From Cafeteria roenbergensis (lineage: Eukaryota > Sar > Bigyra > Bicosoecida > Cafeteriaceae), in assembly GCA_008330645.1 (NCBI GenBank), contig VLTN01000017.1:434001-498000 (forward strand): DNA of 64,000 bases, read 5' to 3'. Under the pieces are notes generated by a model. That model searched no databases. It saw only the letters and a program-made list of their open reading frames with translations, and was not told the origin of the DNA. The position numbers and the translations under genes were made by a program. Positions 42,884 to 53,745 of this stretch are shown piece after piece. The first letter of the stretch is position 1. Every line of letters begins with the position of its first letter.

Positions 42884-45800
42884 TCAAGCCAGCGCCGCGG
42901 ACAGCTGCTCGATGAGGCGCGCGCAAGCGCTGGCCGTCTCTCCGGTGCCGCCCTCCGACACCAAAAGGGCCTCGTGCGCCGTGAATGCCACGGTGAGGGC
43001 GCGCTCAATGTCTCCCCCCCGGCCGATGGCGGATGCCATGTGCATCAGCTCCGTGGAGTGCTCGCGCGACCCTGCCCTCCCGGCCTCCTCCATGGCCTCA
43101 GCGCAGTCGCGGAAAGCCGCCTCCGCGTCGGCAAAGCGCCCCCGCTTCATCTCAAGCATGCCCGAGTTGTGCATGAACACGAGGCGCTCCGGGTGGGCGC
43201 GCCCCTGGGCTGTTGTCATGATTGCGGTGCCTGCCCGGTACAGCTCCGCGGCCTCGTCCTGCCTGCCCAGGGTGCGCAGGCAGGCAGCGTAGTTGCACAT
43301 TGTGGTGGCCACCTGGGGGTTGCCCTCGCCGTACACCGCCCGCTTGATCGCCAGCGCCTCCTCGTAAACGGGCAGCGCGTCCTGCGGCCGTTCGAGCTCC
43401 AGCAGGATCTGGGCCACGTTGTTCAGCGTGACCGAGTAGGCGGGGGAGGCGACCTCGTCCAGGTCCCTGCGGATCGTGCGGCACTGCTGGAGCAGCTCCA
43501 GCGCCTTGTCGAGCCTGAGGCACCGGGCGTGGGCGAGAGCAAGGTTGTTCAGCGTTGTGGCGTAGTCGGAGTGCCGCTCCCCGATGGTCGCGGCCTTGAG
43601 CGCCAGGGACTCCTCATAGCACTCGATTGCCTTCTCGTACATGCCCAAGTCCTCATAGCACCCGCCAACGTTGTTGAGCAGAGCGCTGATGCTCTCAGCC
43701 CGGGGCTCCTCCTCCGAGCGCAGCATCGACAGCGTCGCTTCGTCGACGCCCAGCGCCTCCGCAGGCATGCCCCAGTCCCGGACCGCGGAGGAGAGGTTCG
43801 AGAGCAGAATCCCCAAGCGGTGGGCGCCACGGGAGCCGCCCCCGTGCCCGCACGCGCATGCCAGCGCCAGCGTGCCCAGGTGCTGCTGGTCGGCCGAGAG
43901 CCGTGACAGGCTGCCGATCTGGTGCAGAAGCTCCGCCCACCCGCACCCGCCCACGGTCGACGTGCGCTGCCGGTGGGCGACCTCGTCCATGAGGTACTTG
44001 AGCGTGAGAGGGGCGTTGTTCCTGAACTTGGAGCCATGCCCCGCCGACGCCAGCTTCGACGCCCGTGCGCCCCCAGCGGCTGCGGCCTTGACAGACACGG
44101 TGCAGGATTCCTGCGCCGCGAGCCACAGCTCGATGATGCCCTCTTGCTGCAGGATGGCCGTCACGGTTTTTGCAAGCACCCGCCCAACCACGGGCGACGC
44201 AAGCCGGCCCTTGCAGGCCGCGGCGCGCGCGCCAGCGCAGGCCGCCGCCCACAGCAGCCTGTCCGCGGCGGAATCCTCGTGAACGATTGACCGCCACTCG
44301 CACAGCGACTCCAGCGCGAGGCCGGCGCTGGATCCCGGCCTCGGAAGGCACGCGCACGCCAGCGCCAGCCTGAGGTGCTGCCGCTGCTCCTCGCTGGAGC
44401 CCAGGGCAACGGTCGCGTCCCACACCCTCGCGACATGCCGCAGGCCCATGCCCCGCGAGTGAAGCCCCGCCTTGACAGCCGCCCGCAGCTGCTGAAAGTC
44501 CGAGCTCGCGCCCAGGTCCCGGACCGACGCAACGATCGCCGCGGCCGCGAGCTCCGCGTTCGCCTGAGAGAGCAGCACCTCGCAGAACGCGAGGCGCGTG
44601 CCCTCCCCGTCTGCCACGTCATCGGGCGACACCGCTGGGCAAGCGGGCGCCAGTTCGCGCACGACCCTTCCAGCCATGGGCGGGTAGAGGGCCGTGAGGG
44701 GGGCTGCGTGCCAGTACAGGTCCGGGCACACCAGCAGCACGCGGACCGTCTCGTCGCACGCGGCGCGCACAACCACGCCGCAGTTCCTGACTGGCCGCTC
44801 CCACGACGCCATCTCGAGAGGCGCCTCGCTTCCCAGCGCCTTGGTGACCGCCACTCCGGCCTTGTCAGGGTGATCGCTCGGCACCGACACCACGGCAGTG
44901 ACGGCGGGGCGGCCCGGGGCCTCCGCACGCCACACAACCGCCACAAACTCGTCGCGCTCGACCACGTTGGAGGCAGGCTCGGGCACGAGCAGCCTGTGTG
45001 TGTCCACGATGCAGCGCTCGCCCGTGGGCAGGATGTGCATCTCCACGTCGAACGGCAGCGGGGAGAGAGTGGAGAGGCCGTCGCGAAGCCGCTCTGGCAG
45101 CATGGGCGAGATGTCGGGAAGCGATGACACCTCCTTCGCGAGAGCGGCGACCTTGGCTGAGGCCAGCTTCTGTGCGGCGGCGACTTCGGCCGCGGCGGCG
45201 TCGCCCAGCTCCGGCTTGAGGCCAGAGGTGTAGTGGAGAGAGCGGGGGCCGGCGCTCGTGGCTGCCTCCCCGGCTGGGGCCGCGGCGGCCCGAGTTGCGG
45301 CGGCTGGGGCCGCGGCGGCTCCCGGAGCAGGCTCTGCTGGAGGCAGACTGGGGGGTGCAGCTGCCGATGATACAACGCCGCTGTCGGCTGCAGCAGCTGC
45401 AGCCGTGACCGACACCGCACCCGCGGTGGAGATGGTCGTCTTGGGAAGGGTCTCATGCTTCGATGACCGGTCCGCCACTGTCTTGGAGCGGGTCGGGCCC
45501 TTGGCGTGCGCAGCGCCGCCGAGGGCTCCGACGTGGCACTGGTGCTGCACCGCGGGGCAGTGGAAGGGGTCGAGCACAACGCCGAAGCGCGCCTCGGCCT
45601 CTGCGCAGGTGCCCGTGGATCCTTCCTGAAGCCTTCCTGCGCCCAGGCGGTCCAGCATGGCCTCCATGGCCGGCCCAAGGTCCGGTAGGGCCGTCGGCGA
45701 GCGCGCCGGCCGCTTCGAGAGGTACGCGTGGACCTTGACGCGCCGCTGCACGCGACGCGCGCGGCTGGGCGCAAGGTGCAGCTCTGCTGCGAGGGACGCC

Positions 45801-47089
45801 GCGATGGGCTCCGCCGCTTCGCACAGGTGCAGCGTCGAGCCTCCGTCGGCGGAGCCGAGACGAAGAGTGGTGGCTCCGATGGGAAGCGCCGAGAAGGCCT
45901 GCACGCGGTACACCCGCGCGCCGCCTGAGCCCTCCCTGCAGGTTACGTCGATGCACGACGCTAGCGGGGCCGTGAGGTGCGGGCTGTCTATCTCCTCGTG
46001 GAGGAAGGTGAGCGCGGCCAGCTCGTGCTTGGCCGGCTTGTCGCGCATGACGGACGATCCGCCGTAGAGGTTGTACAGGTCGTCAGAGATCTTGTAGAAC
46101 ACACCCGAGGTCTTGTCCATCACCTTGACCCCGCCCGCCACGCCCTCCGCCACCATGACCAGGGTTCCGTTGGGCCGCACTGAGAGGAGGGCGGCGCGCA
46201 GCACCTCTGCCGGGGAGCCCCGCCGGTCGTTGACGCGTGCCCAGATGCCGGCGTGGTAGGCGTGGGCCACCTCCTTGGCCGTCTGCTCCGTGGTGGTGAC
46301 AAAGTTGCTGCGGAGTTTTGCAAGGTTCTCCGCACGGTCGACCTCCTCGTGAGGAGTGATGGTCAGCCGACGGCGTTCCGTGTAGAACTGGCCGCTGATG
46401 CCGGAGGTGCTGTTGAGGACCCGCTCGAGCGCCGCCTCCCTCGCCCGCATGTCGGCCAGGATTTCTGCCTTGGTCGGCGCGCGCAGCGTCGGCTGGGCCG
46501 CCGGGCCAGCCGCGTCCACCGTGGAGGCGGCGCCGCCATCGCCGTCATCGCTGCTGGCGGTGGCGGTGGCGGCGTAGGTTGGCACCGCGGCGAGAGCGAC
46601 GCTGGGCCTGAGCACAGAGGAGTCGTACTCGGCGGCATCGTCGGGTCCCAACGGAAGCACGTCCTGATATCCGCCCGCATCGGCGGGCCCGTCTCCGAGC
46701 ACGTCGTCGTAACCTGAGGTCGCCGCCGCGGCGTGGCCGCTCGCCACCGCTGCCACGCTGCCAGGGAGCGTGGCAGTGCCCGGGGCAGCTGCGCTCTCGG
46801 CGCACGGGCCTGGGCTCGTCGCGGAGGGGCCCGACCCCGGCTGGCCCAGCGCAGGCTGCGTCGCGGCCGCGTCGGAATCGACGGGGTCACCGCCGGGTGA
46901 TCGCAACGCCTCCCCCTCCACCGATGGACTCGGGCTGAGCACAAACCCCGACGGATCAGAAGGCGCTGACTCGAGCGGGCTCCCGTGGGGTTCTGGCCCA
47001 TCAGCCGGAAGGCTGAGCGAGTGACTCGCGGCCGCTGCGCCCTCGGTTGCTTCTGGAAGGGCCGGCGCGGTATTGCTCTTGGAGGCCAT
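42884..47089 (-). CDS. Large CLU-like protein with C-terminal TPR array
   Basis: One exon encodes 1,401 residues. The layout resembles clustered-mitochondria (CLU) proteins, cytosolic factors that bind mRNAs for mitochondrial proteins. The N-terminal 190 residues are disordered. A globular part follows with GVFYKISDDLYNLYGG and KHELAALTFLHEEID. The middle has EMHILPTGERCIVDTHRLLV and LHSRGMGLRHVARVWD, both like CLU-domain phrases. Residues about 1130-1350 are kinesin-light-chain-like TPRs (ALLNNVGGCYEDLGMYEKAI, TTLNNLALAHARCLRLDKAL, TLNNVAQILLELERPQDALP, TMCNYAACLRTLGRQDEAAE). Ala-rich linkers sit near 580-640. No introns, which is rare for a gene of this size here. The TPR part is certain, the CLU assignment moderate. 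Confidence 0.75.
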   Translation of the reverse strand: MASKSNTAPALPEATEGAAAASHSLSLPADGPEPHGSPLESAPSDPSGFVLSPSPSVEGEALRSPGGDPVDSDAAATQPALGQPGSGPSATSPGPCAESAAAPGTATLPGSVAAVASGHAAAATSGYDDVLGDGPADAGGYQDVLPLGPDDAAEYDSSVLRPSVALAAVPTYAATATASSDDGDGGAASTVDAAGPAAQPTLRAPTKAEILADMRAREAALERVLNSTSGISGQFYTERRRLTITPHEEVDRAENLAKLRSNFVTTTEQTAKEVAHAYHAGIWARVNDRRGSPAEVLRAALLSVRPNGTLVMVAEGVAGGVKVMDKTSGVFYKISDDLYNLYGGSSVMRDKPAKHELAALTFLHEEIDSPHLTAPLASCIDVTCREGSGGARVYRVQAFSALPIGATTLRLGSADGGSTLHLCEAAEPIAASLAAELHLAPSRARRVQRRVKVHAYLSKRPARSPTALPDLGPAMEAMLDRLGAGRLQEGSTGTCAEAEARFGVVLDPFHCPAVQHQCHVGALGGAAHAKGPTRSKTVADRSSKHETLPKTTISTAGAVSVTAAAAAADSGVVSSAAAPPSLPPAEPAPGAAAAPAAATRAAAAPAGEAATSAGPRSLHYTSGLKPELGDAAAAEVAAAQKLASAKVAALAKEVSSLPDISPMLPERLRDGLSTLSPLPFDVEMHILPTGERCIVDTHRLLVPEPASNVVERDEFVAVVWRAEAPGRPAVTAVVSVPSDHPDKAGVAVTKALGSEAPLEMASWERPVRNCGVVVRAACDETVRVLLVCPDLYWHAAPLTALYPPMAGRVVRELAPACPAVSPDDVADGEGTRLAFCEVLLSQANAELAAAAIVASVRDLGASSDFQQLRAAVKAGLHSRGMGLRHVARVWDATVALGSSEEQRQHLRLALACACLPRPGSSAGLALESLCEWRSIVHEDSAADRLLWAAACAGARAAACKGRLASPVVGRVLAKTVTAILQQEGIIELWLAAQESCTVSVKAAAAGGARASKLASAGHGSKFRNNAPLTLKYLMDEVAHRQRTSTVGGCGWAELLHQIGSLSRLSADQQHLGTLALACACGHGGGSRGAHRLGILLSNLSSAVRDWGMPAEALGVDEATLSMLRSEEEPRAESISALLNNVGGCYEDLGMYEKAIECYEESLALKAATIGERHSDYATTLNNLALAHARCLRLDKALELLQQCRTIRRDLDEVASPAYSVTLNNVAQILLELERPQDALPVYEEALAIKRAVYGEGNPQVATTMCNYAACLRTLGRQDEAAELYRAGTAIMTTAQGRAHPERLVFMHNSGMLEMKRGRFADAEAAFRDCAEAMEEAGRAGSREHSTELMHMASAIGRGGDIERALTVAFTAHEALLVSEGGTGETASACARLIEQLSAALA

Positions 47090-47442
47090 GGGTGAGCTGC
47101 CGCACCACGGTTCGGACAGCCGGCACTTCGGCCTCCCGGATGCCAGTCACACGCGCAATCGGAGACGCGTGGCCACGAGCTGGAACTCTAACGCTGCCAC
47201 CGCGCAGCAGCTCTGATCTCTCTCAAAGCCCCGAAATCCAGCGCAGCTGCCCCTGGACGCCAGCGACCGGAGACAAAGGGAGGGGGAGGGCTGCTGCCCA
47301 GTGGGCTGGGGCGCGGTGCGGCACGGATTGGCGATTTCTGCCGTGCGCCCGGTTGTTTCTTTCGCGATTTTTTTTTCTTCGTTCGTTTTCCCTCTGCTCT
47401 GCAACGGCCAGCGCGCCTCACACGGGGAGCTGCGCAGGCGCG
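47090..47442. promoter_or_regulatory. Divergent promoter region CLU-like/ankyrin, 353 bp
   Basis: This gap separates two start codons. It has a short T-rich stretch at 47351-47390, unusual for this GC-rich DNA, close to the ankyrin start. TGCTCTGCAACGG at about 47395 only loosely resembles the recurrent element. No gene is present. Confidence 0.4.
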
Positions 47443-49092
47443 ATGGGAGCCAACCAGTCGAGCTCCCCGAGTGGCGAGGACCTCTACGCGGCAGCCGAGG
47501 CGGGCAGCGCCGCGGAGGTCGGCCGACTACTCTCTGAGGGAGCTCCAGTCAACTGGAAACACGAGTCCATGGTTCGCCACGCTTGGTGCATGACGCCGAG
47601 AGCACTGGAGCTGGGGACACCAGGCGCGGAGCTCGGCAGCGATATTTGTGCGCGGCGCGGTGCTTGTGGAAGGCCTTGTCCCGCAGAATCAGAGATCGGC
47701 GCTCGAGCGCGCGGCCGCTTGCGGCCATCTCGAGGTGGCCAGGCTGCTGCTCAGCCACGGCGCCGACATCGAGGCCAGGGATATTGTCAGGCTGCGGCCC
47801 CACAGGTCGCACACAGCGGGGGCGCTTGCGGACGCGGTGGCACAGAGGGCAGTGGGGCCCTTGCCGGAGTGTCGCGCGACCGCAAGCCGCGCAACCTCCC
47901 CGCTGGCCCCATGCGCACGTGGCCACCCCTCGCAGTTTGGCCAGACGCCACTGGTGCTAGCTGCGAAAAAAGGACACCTGTCGATCGCTGAGCTGCTGCT
48001 GGACGCAGGTGCGGATGTGAATGCCAAATCCAAGGTGCGAAAGGGGCCGTGGCGGCCGCTGCGGGGTCTATGCAGCTGCGGGCCTGGCTTGGCACTGCGG
48101 CGACGCTGACGAGGCCCCGTTGTTGCGAGCCCGCGTCGGCGCCGCAGGCGGACTGGACCGCCCTGACGTCGTGCGCGCTGCGCGGATGGACTGATCTGGC
48201 TCGACTGCTGTTGGCTCACGGGGCCGACACCGGAGCTGTGACGTCGGTGAGCCAGGGCAGGTGCCCACAGCGCGATCGAGACGCCGCTTCGGCGAGGCGG
48301 GCCCGTCCGATGTGCAGCTGCGCGTCCAGAATGCCACCGGGCCGGCCATTGCCGTCGCTCAACGGTTGCCTTGCAGAATGGTTGGACGGCCATCACGCTC
48401 TGTGGTCAGCAAGGCCACCCAGCCATTGCCCGTCTCTTGCTCGACAGCGGCGCAGACGTCAAGGCCAGAAGTAAAGTGAGCATCGCTCCGCGGTGGCTTG
48501 TGGCGGCGGAAACGGCAGCTAGTGCGGTGCCGAGAGTCGCTGCGCGTCCCGGGGGCGCCAACGGCAGCCGCGCTGCTGTCGCTGCGAAACGGAGTTTATT
48601 GTTGTGTTCGGCTGCAGAATGGTTTGACGGCCCTTCACCTCGCATGCAGCCGCGGCGACCTGGACACAACTCGGGTGCTGCTTGAAAAGGGCGCGAATCC
48701 AATGCAGAGGCTGCCAGTGAGCGGAAACAATGCCTCGCTCCGCGCCCTCCGTGCAAGGTTCCCCGTACCTGGAAGGCGGACGCTGCATCCCCGTGCCGCG
48801 GCCGGGGGGAGGCCGCCAGGCCCCGGCAGCTCGGGAGCGACGCGTGGCTCCGGCCCTCCCGGGGGCGGTGTGGGGGACGGAGCAACCAAGAGCTCGCTGG
48901 CGGCGCATTCCGAGCGCCGCACCCGCGCAACGCAGCTCTGGCTTGCTCGCCGGTGAGCCCCCCTCGCAGCACGGCCGTACGACTCTGCAGGCGTGCTCTG
49001 GCGAGGACTGCCGAAAGCTGATTGCTGACCCCGAGAAAATCCAGCGGTGGTTTCGGCGCAAGCAGCTTGCGCTGTGGGGCCGTGGCGGCTAG
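47443..49092 (+). CDS. Ankyrin-repeat protein with one exon per repeat
   Basis: Seven exons, all phase 0: 47443-47571, 47687-47785, 47936-48034, 48148-48246, 48377-48475, 48618-48716, 48991-49092. They encode 241 residues. Exons 2-6 are each exactly 99 nt and each encodes one 33-residue ankyrin repeat, ending in the ADI/ADV-type turn (NQRSALERAAACGHLEVARL, FGQTPLVLAAKKGHLSIAEL and so on). The last 33 residues of exon 1 are a degenerate first repeat. Exon 7 encodes a basic tail (KIQRWFRRKQLALWG). The start MGANQSSS fits N-myristoylation, suggesting membrane attachment. Donors are mixed: GTTCGC, GTCAGG, GTGCGA and GTGAGC. The last intron (274 nt) could hide a further small exon. Partner unknown. 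Confidence 0.85.
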
Positions 49093-50093
49093 GCTCGGCG
49101 CGCGACCGCCCACAGCCCGCGAGAGCGGCCCGCCTCGCAAAGCATCCACCCGACCAGTGCCGCCTCCCTGGTGCCAGGCAGCGCGTGCGACGCTGGCGAA
49201 GCGTGCGCGCTCGCACGGGGCCGCCGAGCGATTGACGGTGGCTCGCTGGCATGGTTGAGCGCATGGTGCCAACGTAGGCCCGTGTGCTGCGCGTCACGCC
49301 AAGCGCCTCTCATTGTCTGCCGAGGGGGCGCAGCGCGACAGCGCGCCTCGCGCGACGGCGCAAGCGAGCCGGGCGAGAGCGGCCGATCCCCGATCGGCGG
49401 TCGGCCCGTCGGCGGCATGCCGACCCGCACGGGCCAGCATCGCGCCGCGGGTGCTCTCGCGTGGTGTCCCGGCCCGACCCCTGCGCGCCTGTTGTCGATT
49501 TCGAGCGAGCGCCGCAAGGCGCCCGCTCCGTTTCCAGTCTGTTGGCGGGATTGGCGGCACCATCGTGGGCCCCTGGAGCGAGCGAGAGCTCGTGGTTTGA
49601 GTCAAGGGAGGAGCGCGCGCTCCAGAGATAGCTGGCGAGCTCGCGTACCGGCCGCACCCGCAAACGAAAACCAGAACAATGAAAATCGCCAAGGGCCGGC
49701 AGAGCCCGCACCGGTTCGTCTCGAGGTCGTTCGCGTCTTTGCTCTACCGTCACGGGAGCCGCCGCCTTTGGGGCGCTGCTCACACGTGACCAGGCGGTTA
49801 AAGTCGGGTTGAGTTCGCAGGAGCGTAAGCTCGAAAACTTCAGCCTCCGCAGCTTATCTTGTGAGTCCACGGGGCCGGCAGGGGCGCGCGCGCGGGGCCG
49901 GATTTGGCTGAAGTCGGGAGCGCAGGCCGAGTTTTCAGTTCTGCGCCGCGGCTCCGGGCTGCTCCGAGCTCCGACTGGGTCGCGGGCCGCCCCGCAGCCT
50001 GCCCCGGGTCACGCGTGGACTACCGATCCCAGCTATGGCCGGCCACCCCGCAGCCCTGAGTTGTGATTGCGCCCCAAATGTCGTTCACAGAGA
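49093..50093 (+). promoter_or_regulatory. 1 kb gap holding RPLP0 promoter, leader and 5' UTR intron
   Basis: No gene was recognised in 49093-49690. GCCGGCAGAGC lies at 49695-49705 and CACGTG at 49783-49788. A GTGAGT donor at 49861 and a CACAG acceptor ending at 50090 define a probable 230-nt intron in the 5' UTR, with only AGA between the acceptor and the ATG. That puts the element 155 bp upstream of the first splice donor, a sensible promoter distance. The transcription start itself is not visible. Confidence 0.5.
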
Positions 50094-51032
50094 ATGCCCG
50101 TTTCGGACCGCAAGCGCGCCTACGGCAAGCGCCTCATTGAGCTCCTGGAGACCCACCGCGCGGTCCTGCTGGTGTCCGTCGACAACGTCGGCTCCAAGCA
50201 GATCCAGGATGTGCGCCTGGCCCTCCGCGACGAGGCCACCGTGCTCATGGGCAAGAACACCACCATCCGCCGTGTCTTCCGCGACTACTTCTCCCGCAAC
50301 CCCGACTCCCCGCACCGCGGCCTCGCCGACATGGTGGGCGGCAACATGGGCTTCGTGTTCACCAACGGTGACGTCGCCAAGGTCCGCGAGACCATCCTCT
50401 CCTTCAAGGTGCCCGCCCCCGCGCGTACCGGCTCCGTTGCCCCCGCCGACGTGTTCATCGAGCCCGGACCCACCGGGTGCGACCCTGGCCAGACCGCGTG
50501 GTTCCAGGCCCTGAACATCCCGACCAAGATCCAGCGTGGTCAGATCGAGATGATCGCCCGCGTGCACCTCATCAAGGAGGGCGAGAAGGTGACCGACTCC
50601 AGCTCTGCTCTCCTGCAGAAGCTTGACATCAAGCCCTTCGCCTACTCCGTGGTGGTGCACACCGTCTACGACGACGGGGAGATCTTCGACGCCGCCGTGC
50701 TCGACCTCACCGAGGCCAACCTCATCACCAAGCTCCTCACCGGTGCCGACGTGATCGCCGCCCTCGGCCTCGAGCTTGGCGTGCCCACCAAGTGCTCCAT
50801 CAAGCACTCCATCAACACCGCGTACAAGGCCTGCCTCGCTGTCGGCCTCGGCACCGAGTACAAGTGGGCTGCCGTCACGGAGTTCGAGGCGTTCTTCAAG
50901 AACCCCGGAGCCTTCGGCCCCGCCCCCGCCGCGGCTGCTGCCGCCGTGGTCGAGGAGGAGGAAGAGGAGGAGGAGGAGGAGTCCGTGGCTGCCGGCGGCA
51001 TGTTCGGCGGCTCCGACGACTCTTCGTCTTGA
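50094..51032 (+). CDS. RPLP0: 60S acidic ribosomal protein P0 (uL10)
   Basis: The coding exon gives 312 residues, close to the usual 310-320. P0 anchors the P1/P2 stalk at the GTPase centre of the large subunit. The rRNA-binding half is typical: SDRKRAYGKRLIELLE, VDNVGSKQIQDVRLAL, VLMGKNTTIRR, NMGFVFTNGD and GPTGCDPGQTAWFQALNIPT. The second half, with KPFAYSVVVHTVYDDG, is also normal. The tail has an Ala run and an acidic Glu run, but ends GGMFGGSDDSSS instead of the near-universal eukaryotic SDDDMGFGLFD. Codon choice is strongly biased to C-ending codons, as expected for a highly expressed gene. Preceded by a 5' UTR intron. Confidence 0.95.
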   Translation: MPVSDRKRAYGKRLIELLETHRAVLLVSVDNVGSKQIQDVRLALRDEATVLMGKNTTIRRVFRDYFSRNPDSPHRGLADMVGGNMGFVFTNGDVAKVRETILSFKVPAPARTGSVAPADVFIEPGPTGCDPGQTAWFQALNIPTKIQRGQIEMIARVHLIKEGEKVTDSSSALLQKLDIKPFAYSVVVHTVYDDGEIFDAAVLDLTEANLITKLLTGADVIAALGLELGVPTKCSIKHSINTAYKACLAVGLGTEYKWAAVTEFEAFFKNPGAFGPAPAAAAAAVVEEEEEEEEEESVAAGGMFGGSDDSSS

Positions 51033-51234
51033 GCTCGTGTGCCCAGGCACCGCCCACCGAGGTTGCTTTGACTCCGTGCCTGTGTGGCGCCCCTGCTCCC
51101 CGCGGACCGCGTGTCTTCGGGTGTGAGTGCGCTTCGCTCGGCCGTTGTCTCAGATAAGCTTTGGTCACGTCCCTATACCGCCTCATCACGGTCACGCGCA
51201 CGCACCCAGAACAGCACAAACGCCACCCACAACA

Positions 51235-53745
51235 CTACCTTCGCCGAGACAGGGCCCCGGCCATGCCGCCACCGTAAGAGCGGGGCGCGTCCTCTCCGCG
51301 CGGGACAGGCCGACGAGAGCCCGAGCCGCGCGCGCCGCCGCCGCCGCGCTCGCGACCGCCACCGCGTGTTGGCCACGCATCTCCTTGAGACCCACGGCGC
51401 GAGCCTCGCGCCCCCCACTGCCCGCGGTCCCCGCGGTCTCCCTGCCCCCCGCCGTTGCTGCTCGCGCTGCCTCGCTCGTCACCTCGCCGCGGGTCCGAAG
51501 CCCGCCGCTTGGCTGCGTGGAGCGCCGCCGACCTGGCGCTCACCGTGTCGGTGCCCCCCTGCGCTGCCTCCCGCAGCATTGCCGCGGCCCTCCCCGCCTC
51601 CTTGTCCACGACCACGGTGGTGACCCGCCCGCTCTCCCCGGCCCGCGCTGTCCGGCCCGCCCTGTGCAGGAAGGTGGCCGCGTCGCACGGCAGCCACGCG
51701 TTCACGACGTGCCTCACGCTGCGTGAGTCCAGCCCGCGAGCCGCAAGATCCGTCGCCACCAGCACGAGGGGCTGCTGCGACCTGCGGCTGCCCCCGGCTC
51801 CCGCCCCCGCCGCCTCCTCCGGGGCGGCCACCAGCTCTGCCGCAACGTCCCTCCGCAGGTCCTTGGGCAGAGCCTGGTGAAGTGCCTCCACGCGCACGGC
51901 GTCTCCCCACCCGCTGGCAGCTGCGGCGCCCGCGGCGGGCACCAGCCGGTCCTGCAGCCACGCCGTGGTGGCCTCCGCCTGGGCCTGGCTGTTGACGAAC
52001 ACGAGCGTGATTCCGCCGCCGCCGTCGGCCGACGAGGCAGCGTCCCCGCGAATGGCCTTGGCAACGGCCGCCAGGCGGGCCTCTTGCGCTGCCGTGGCCA
52101 TGCTCGCGCTGACCTCCTCGTCGTCGGCGCCGCGGGCCAGGGCGGCCGACCTTGCGGCCGACACTGCTGCGGCCGAGTCCACCACAACCGTGCTCAGCTC
52201 CGCGCCGACGACGGCCCGGTGCGCGCCCGCCGTGCGCACCACCTCCGCGCCCTCGAAGTGCCGGCGGAACCACTCGCCGACGGCGCGGTGCGTGGTGTCG
52301 CTGAGCGTGGCGGCGGCGAAGAGAAACTGCGCGCTGGAGTCGCGGCCCAGGCGCGGGAGCCGGCCCCCAGCCCAGTTGGCAGAGCCGCCAGTCGCGCTCC
52401 CCGGCTCCCCGACCGGCCGCGGGCGCGCCCCGCGAGGGATGGGCGGGGGAAGCTCCGCAATGGGCTTGCCAGCGTCGATGGCTGCAGCGGCCAGCGCGGA
52501 GCGCGCCTGCCTATCAGCCCGCGACGGCTGGCCGGCCATCCACAGGCATCGCTCCACCGGGCCGCGCAGGGAGGAGAGGAGGAAGTCGGCCTCGTCAACG
52601 GCCACCACGCGCACGTGGCTGAGCAGGGCGATGGCGCCCTTGACCGGCATGCCAAGGACCTTGAGGAGGGACTGAGGCGTGGCCACCAGCACGCGGCTCT
52701 CACCCCCGCCCCGAGCCAGGGCGAGCTGCGCCTCGCGGGAGGTCGACCCGTGGAGCGCCTGGGGCTTGCAGCCCGGGTCCAGCACCGCAAGCACGGCCGC
52801 AACCTGCTCGCAGAGCTCTGGCGAGGGCACCAGGACGAGCCCCAGGGGCCCGGTGCCGTCGGTGCTGAGCCCCTCCAGCCGCTGCAGCAGAGGCAGCGCG
52901 AAGGCCAGGGTCTTGCCTGACCCAGTCTCCGCGTGGATCACAGCGTGCCTGCCCGCGAGGGCAACCGGCAGAGCCCGCGCCTGAACCACGGACGGGCGCC
53001 TGAAGCCCAGCGTGCTCAGGCGCCGCTGCAGGCGGCGGCCGAGGCCGGCGCTGGCGAAGGTGCTGGTCTCCGCCAGGAACCGCCCCGGGGGCGCGCTGGC
53101 CTCGGGCTCGTCCCGAACGGGCTGCTCGGCCCGCGCGCGAGCGGCGCCTCCGCGCGACGGCGAGGCGGCCCGGTCCGCCGGCGCGCTCCACGCAGACGAG
53201 CCCTCTCGCTGGCCAGACCCCGGGCTCCGAGGCGACGCCGGGCGCGACGGCCGATCGGCGGACGCAGGGGACGAGACAGCCGCCCAGAGGCCGCGCGCGG
53301 TGCCTGGGGCTTGCGCCGACGGCTCGCGGCGGGGACTGCTCGCCTCGCGAGGCCCCGCGCTCTGCTGCGGCTCTTCGCCTGGCCCGTTGCCTCTGAGCAG
53401 TGCCAGAAGGGGCTGGGCGCTCTCTGCCGCGTCCGCCAGGCCTGCGTCCCACTCTGAGCGGCTGGGGTCGTCGAACGCGGCCTTGACGCGAGCGGTCGCC
53501 TCTTCGCGCGACATGCGCGGGAAGAGCTTCATTGTTGCGTCCGCCTGAGCCGAGAGGGACTCGCGAAGGCGCCGCCTGGCGAGCTGGGGGGTCATGAAGG
53601 CGTGTCCGTCGCTGGTGGCCGAGAGGGGCGCTCGCGGGGCTTGCGGGCGCTGCTGCAAGCGCTGACCCAGCGGCGCAAAGGCGGGAGCAGCTACGGCGCG
53701 CCTCGAGCCGACGCGGGCGACTCCAATTCGGCAAGTCACACGCAT
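51235..53745 (-). CDS. DEAD-box RNA helicase, DDX28-like, probably mitochondrial
   Basis: One exon encodes 836 residues. The start [20 protein letters not shown] is Arg/Ala-rich without acids, like a mitochondrial presequence. I chose this ATG over a GTG 57 nt upstream. Helicase motifs: [20 protein letters not shown] (Q-like), [27 protein letters not shown] (weak motif Ia), [11 protein letters not shown] (DEAD at 384-387), AAATLSD in place of [23 protein letters not shown] and [16 protein letters not shown]28 assists mitochondrial large-subunit assembly; this match is by overall motif style, so another organellar DEAD protein is possible. The C-terminus is Gly/Arg-rich (RG repeats). Long low-complexity linkers lie near 100-230. 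Convergent with RPLP0 (202 bp). Confidence 0.82.
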   Translation of the reverse strand: MRVTCRIGVARVGSRRAVAAPAFAPLGQRLQQRPQAPRAPLSATSDGHAFMTPQLARRRLRESLSAQADATMKLFPRMSREEATARVKAAFDDPSRSEWDAGLADAAESAQPLLALLRGNGPGEEPQQSAGPREASSPRREPSAQAPGTARGLWAAVSSPASADRPSRPASPRSPGSGQREGSSAWSAPADRAASPSRGGAARARAEQPVRDEPEASAPPGRFLAETSTFASAGLGRRLQRRLSTLGFRRPSVVQARALPVALAGRHAVIHAETGSGKTLAFALPLLQRLEGLSTDGTGPLGLVLVPSPELCEQVAAVLAVLDPGCKPQALHGSTSREAQLALARGGGESRVLVATPQSLLKVLGMPVKGAIALLSHVRVVAVDEADFLLSSLRGPVERCLWMAGQPSRADRQARSALAAAAIDAGKPIAELPPPIPRGARPRPVGEPGSATGGSANWAGGRLPRLGRDSSAQFLFAAATLSDTTHRAVGEWFRRHFEGAEVVRTAGAHRAVVGAELSTVVVDSAAAVSAARSAALARGADDEEVSASMATAAQEARLAAVAKAIRGDAASSADGGGGITLVFVNSQAQAEATTAWLQDRLVPAAGAAAASGWGDAVRVEALHQALPKDLRRDVAAELVAAPEEAAGAGAGGSRRSQQPLVLVATDLAARGLDSRSVRHVVNAWLPCDAATFLHRAGRTARAGESGRVTTVVVDKEAGRAAAMLREAAQGGTDTVSARSAALHAAKRRASDPRRGDERGSASSNGGGQGDRGDRGQWGARGSRRGSQGDAWPTRGGGRERGGGGARGSGSRRPVPRGEDAPRSYGGGMAGALSRRR

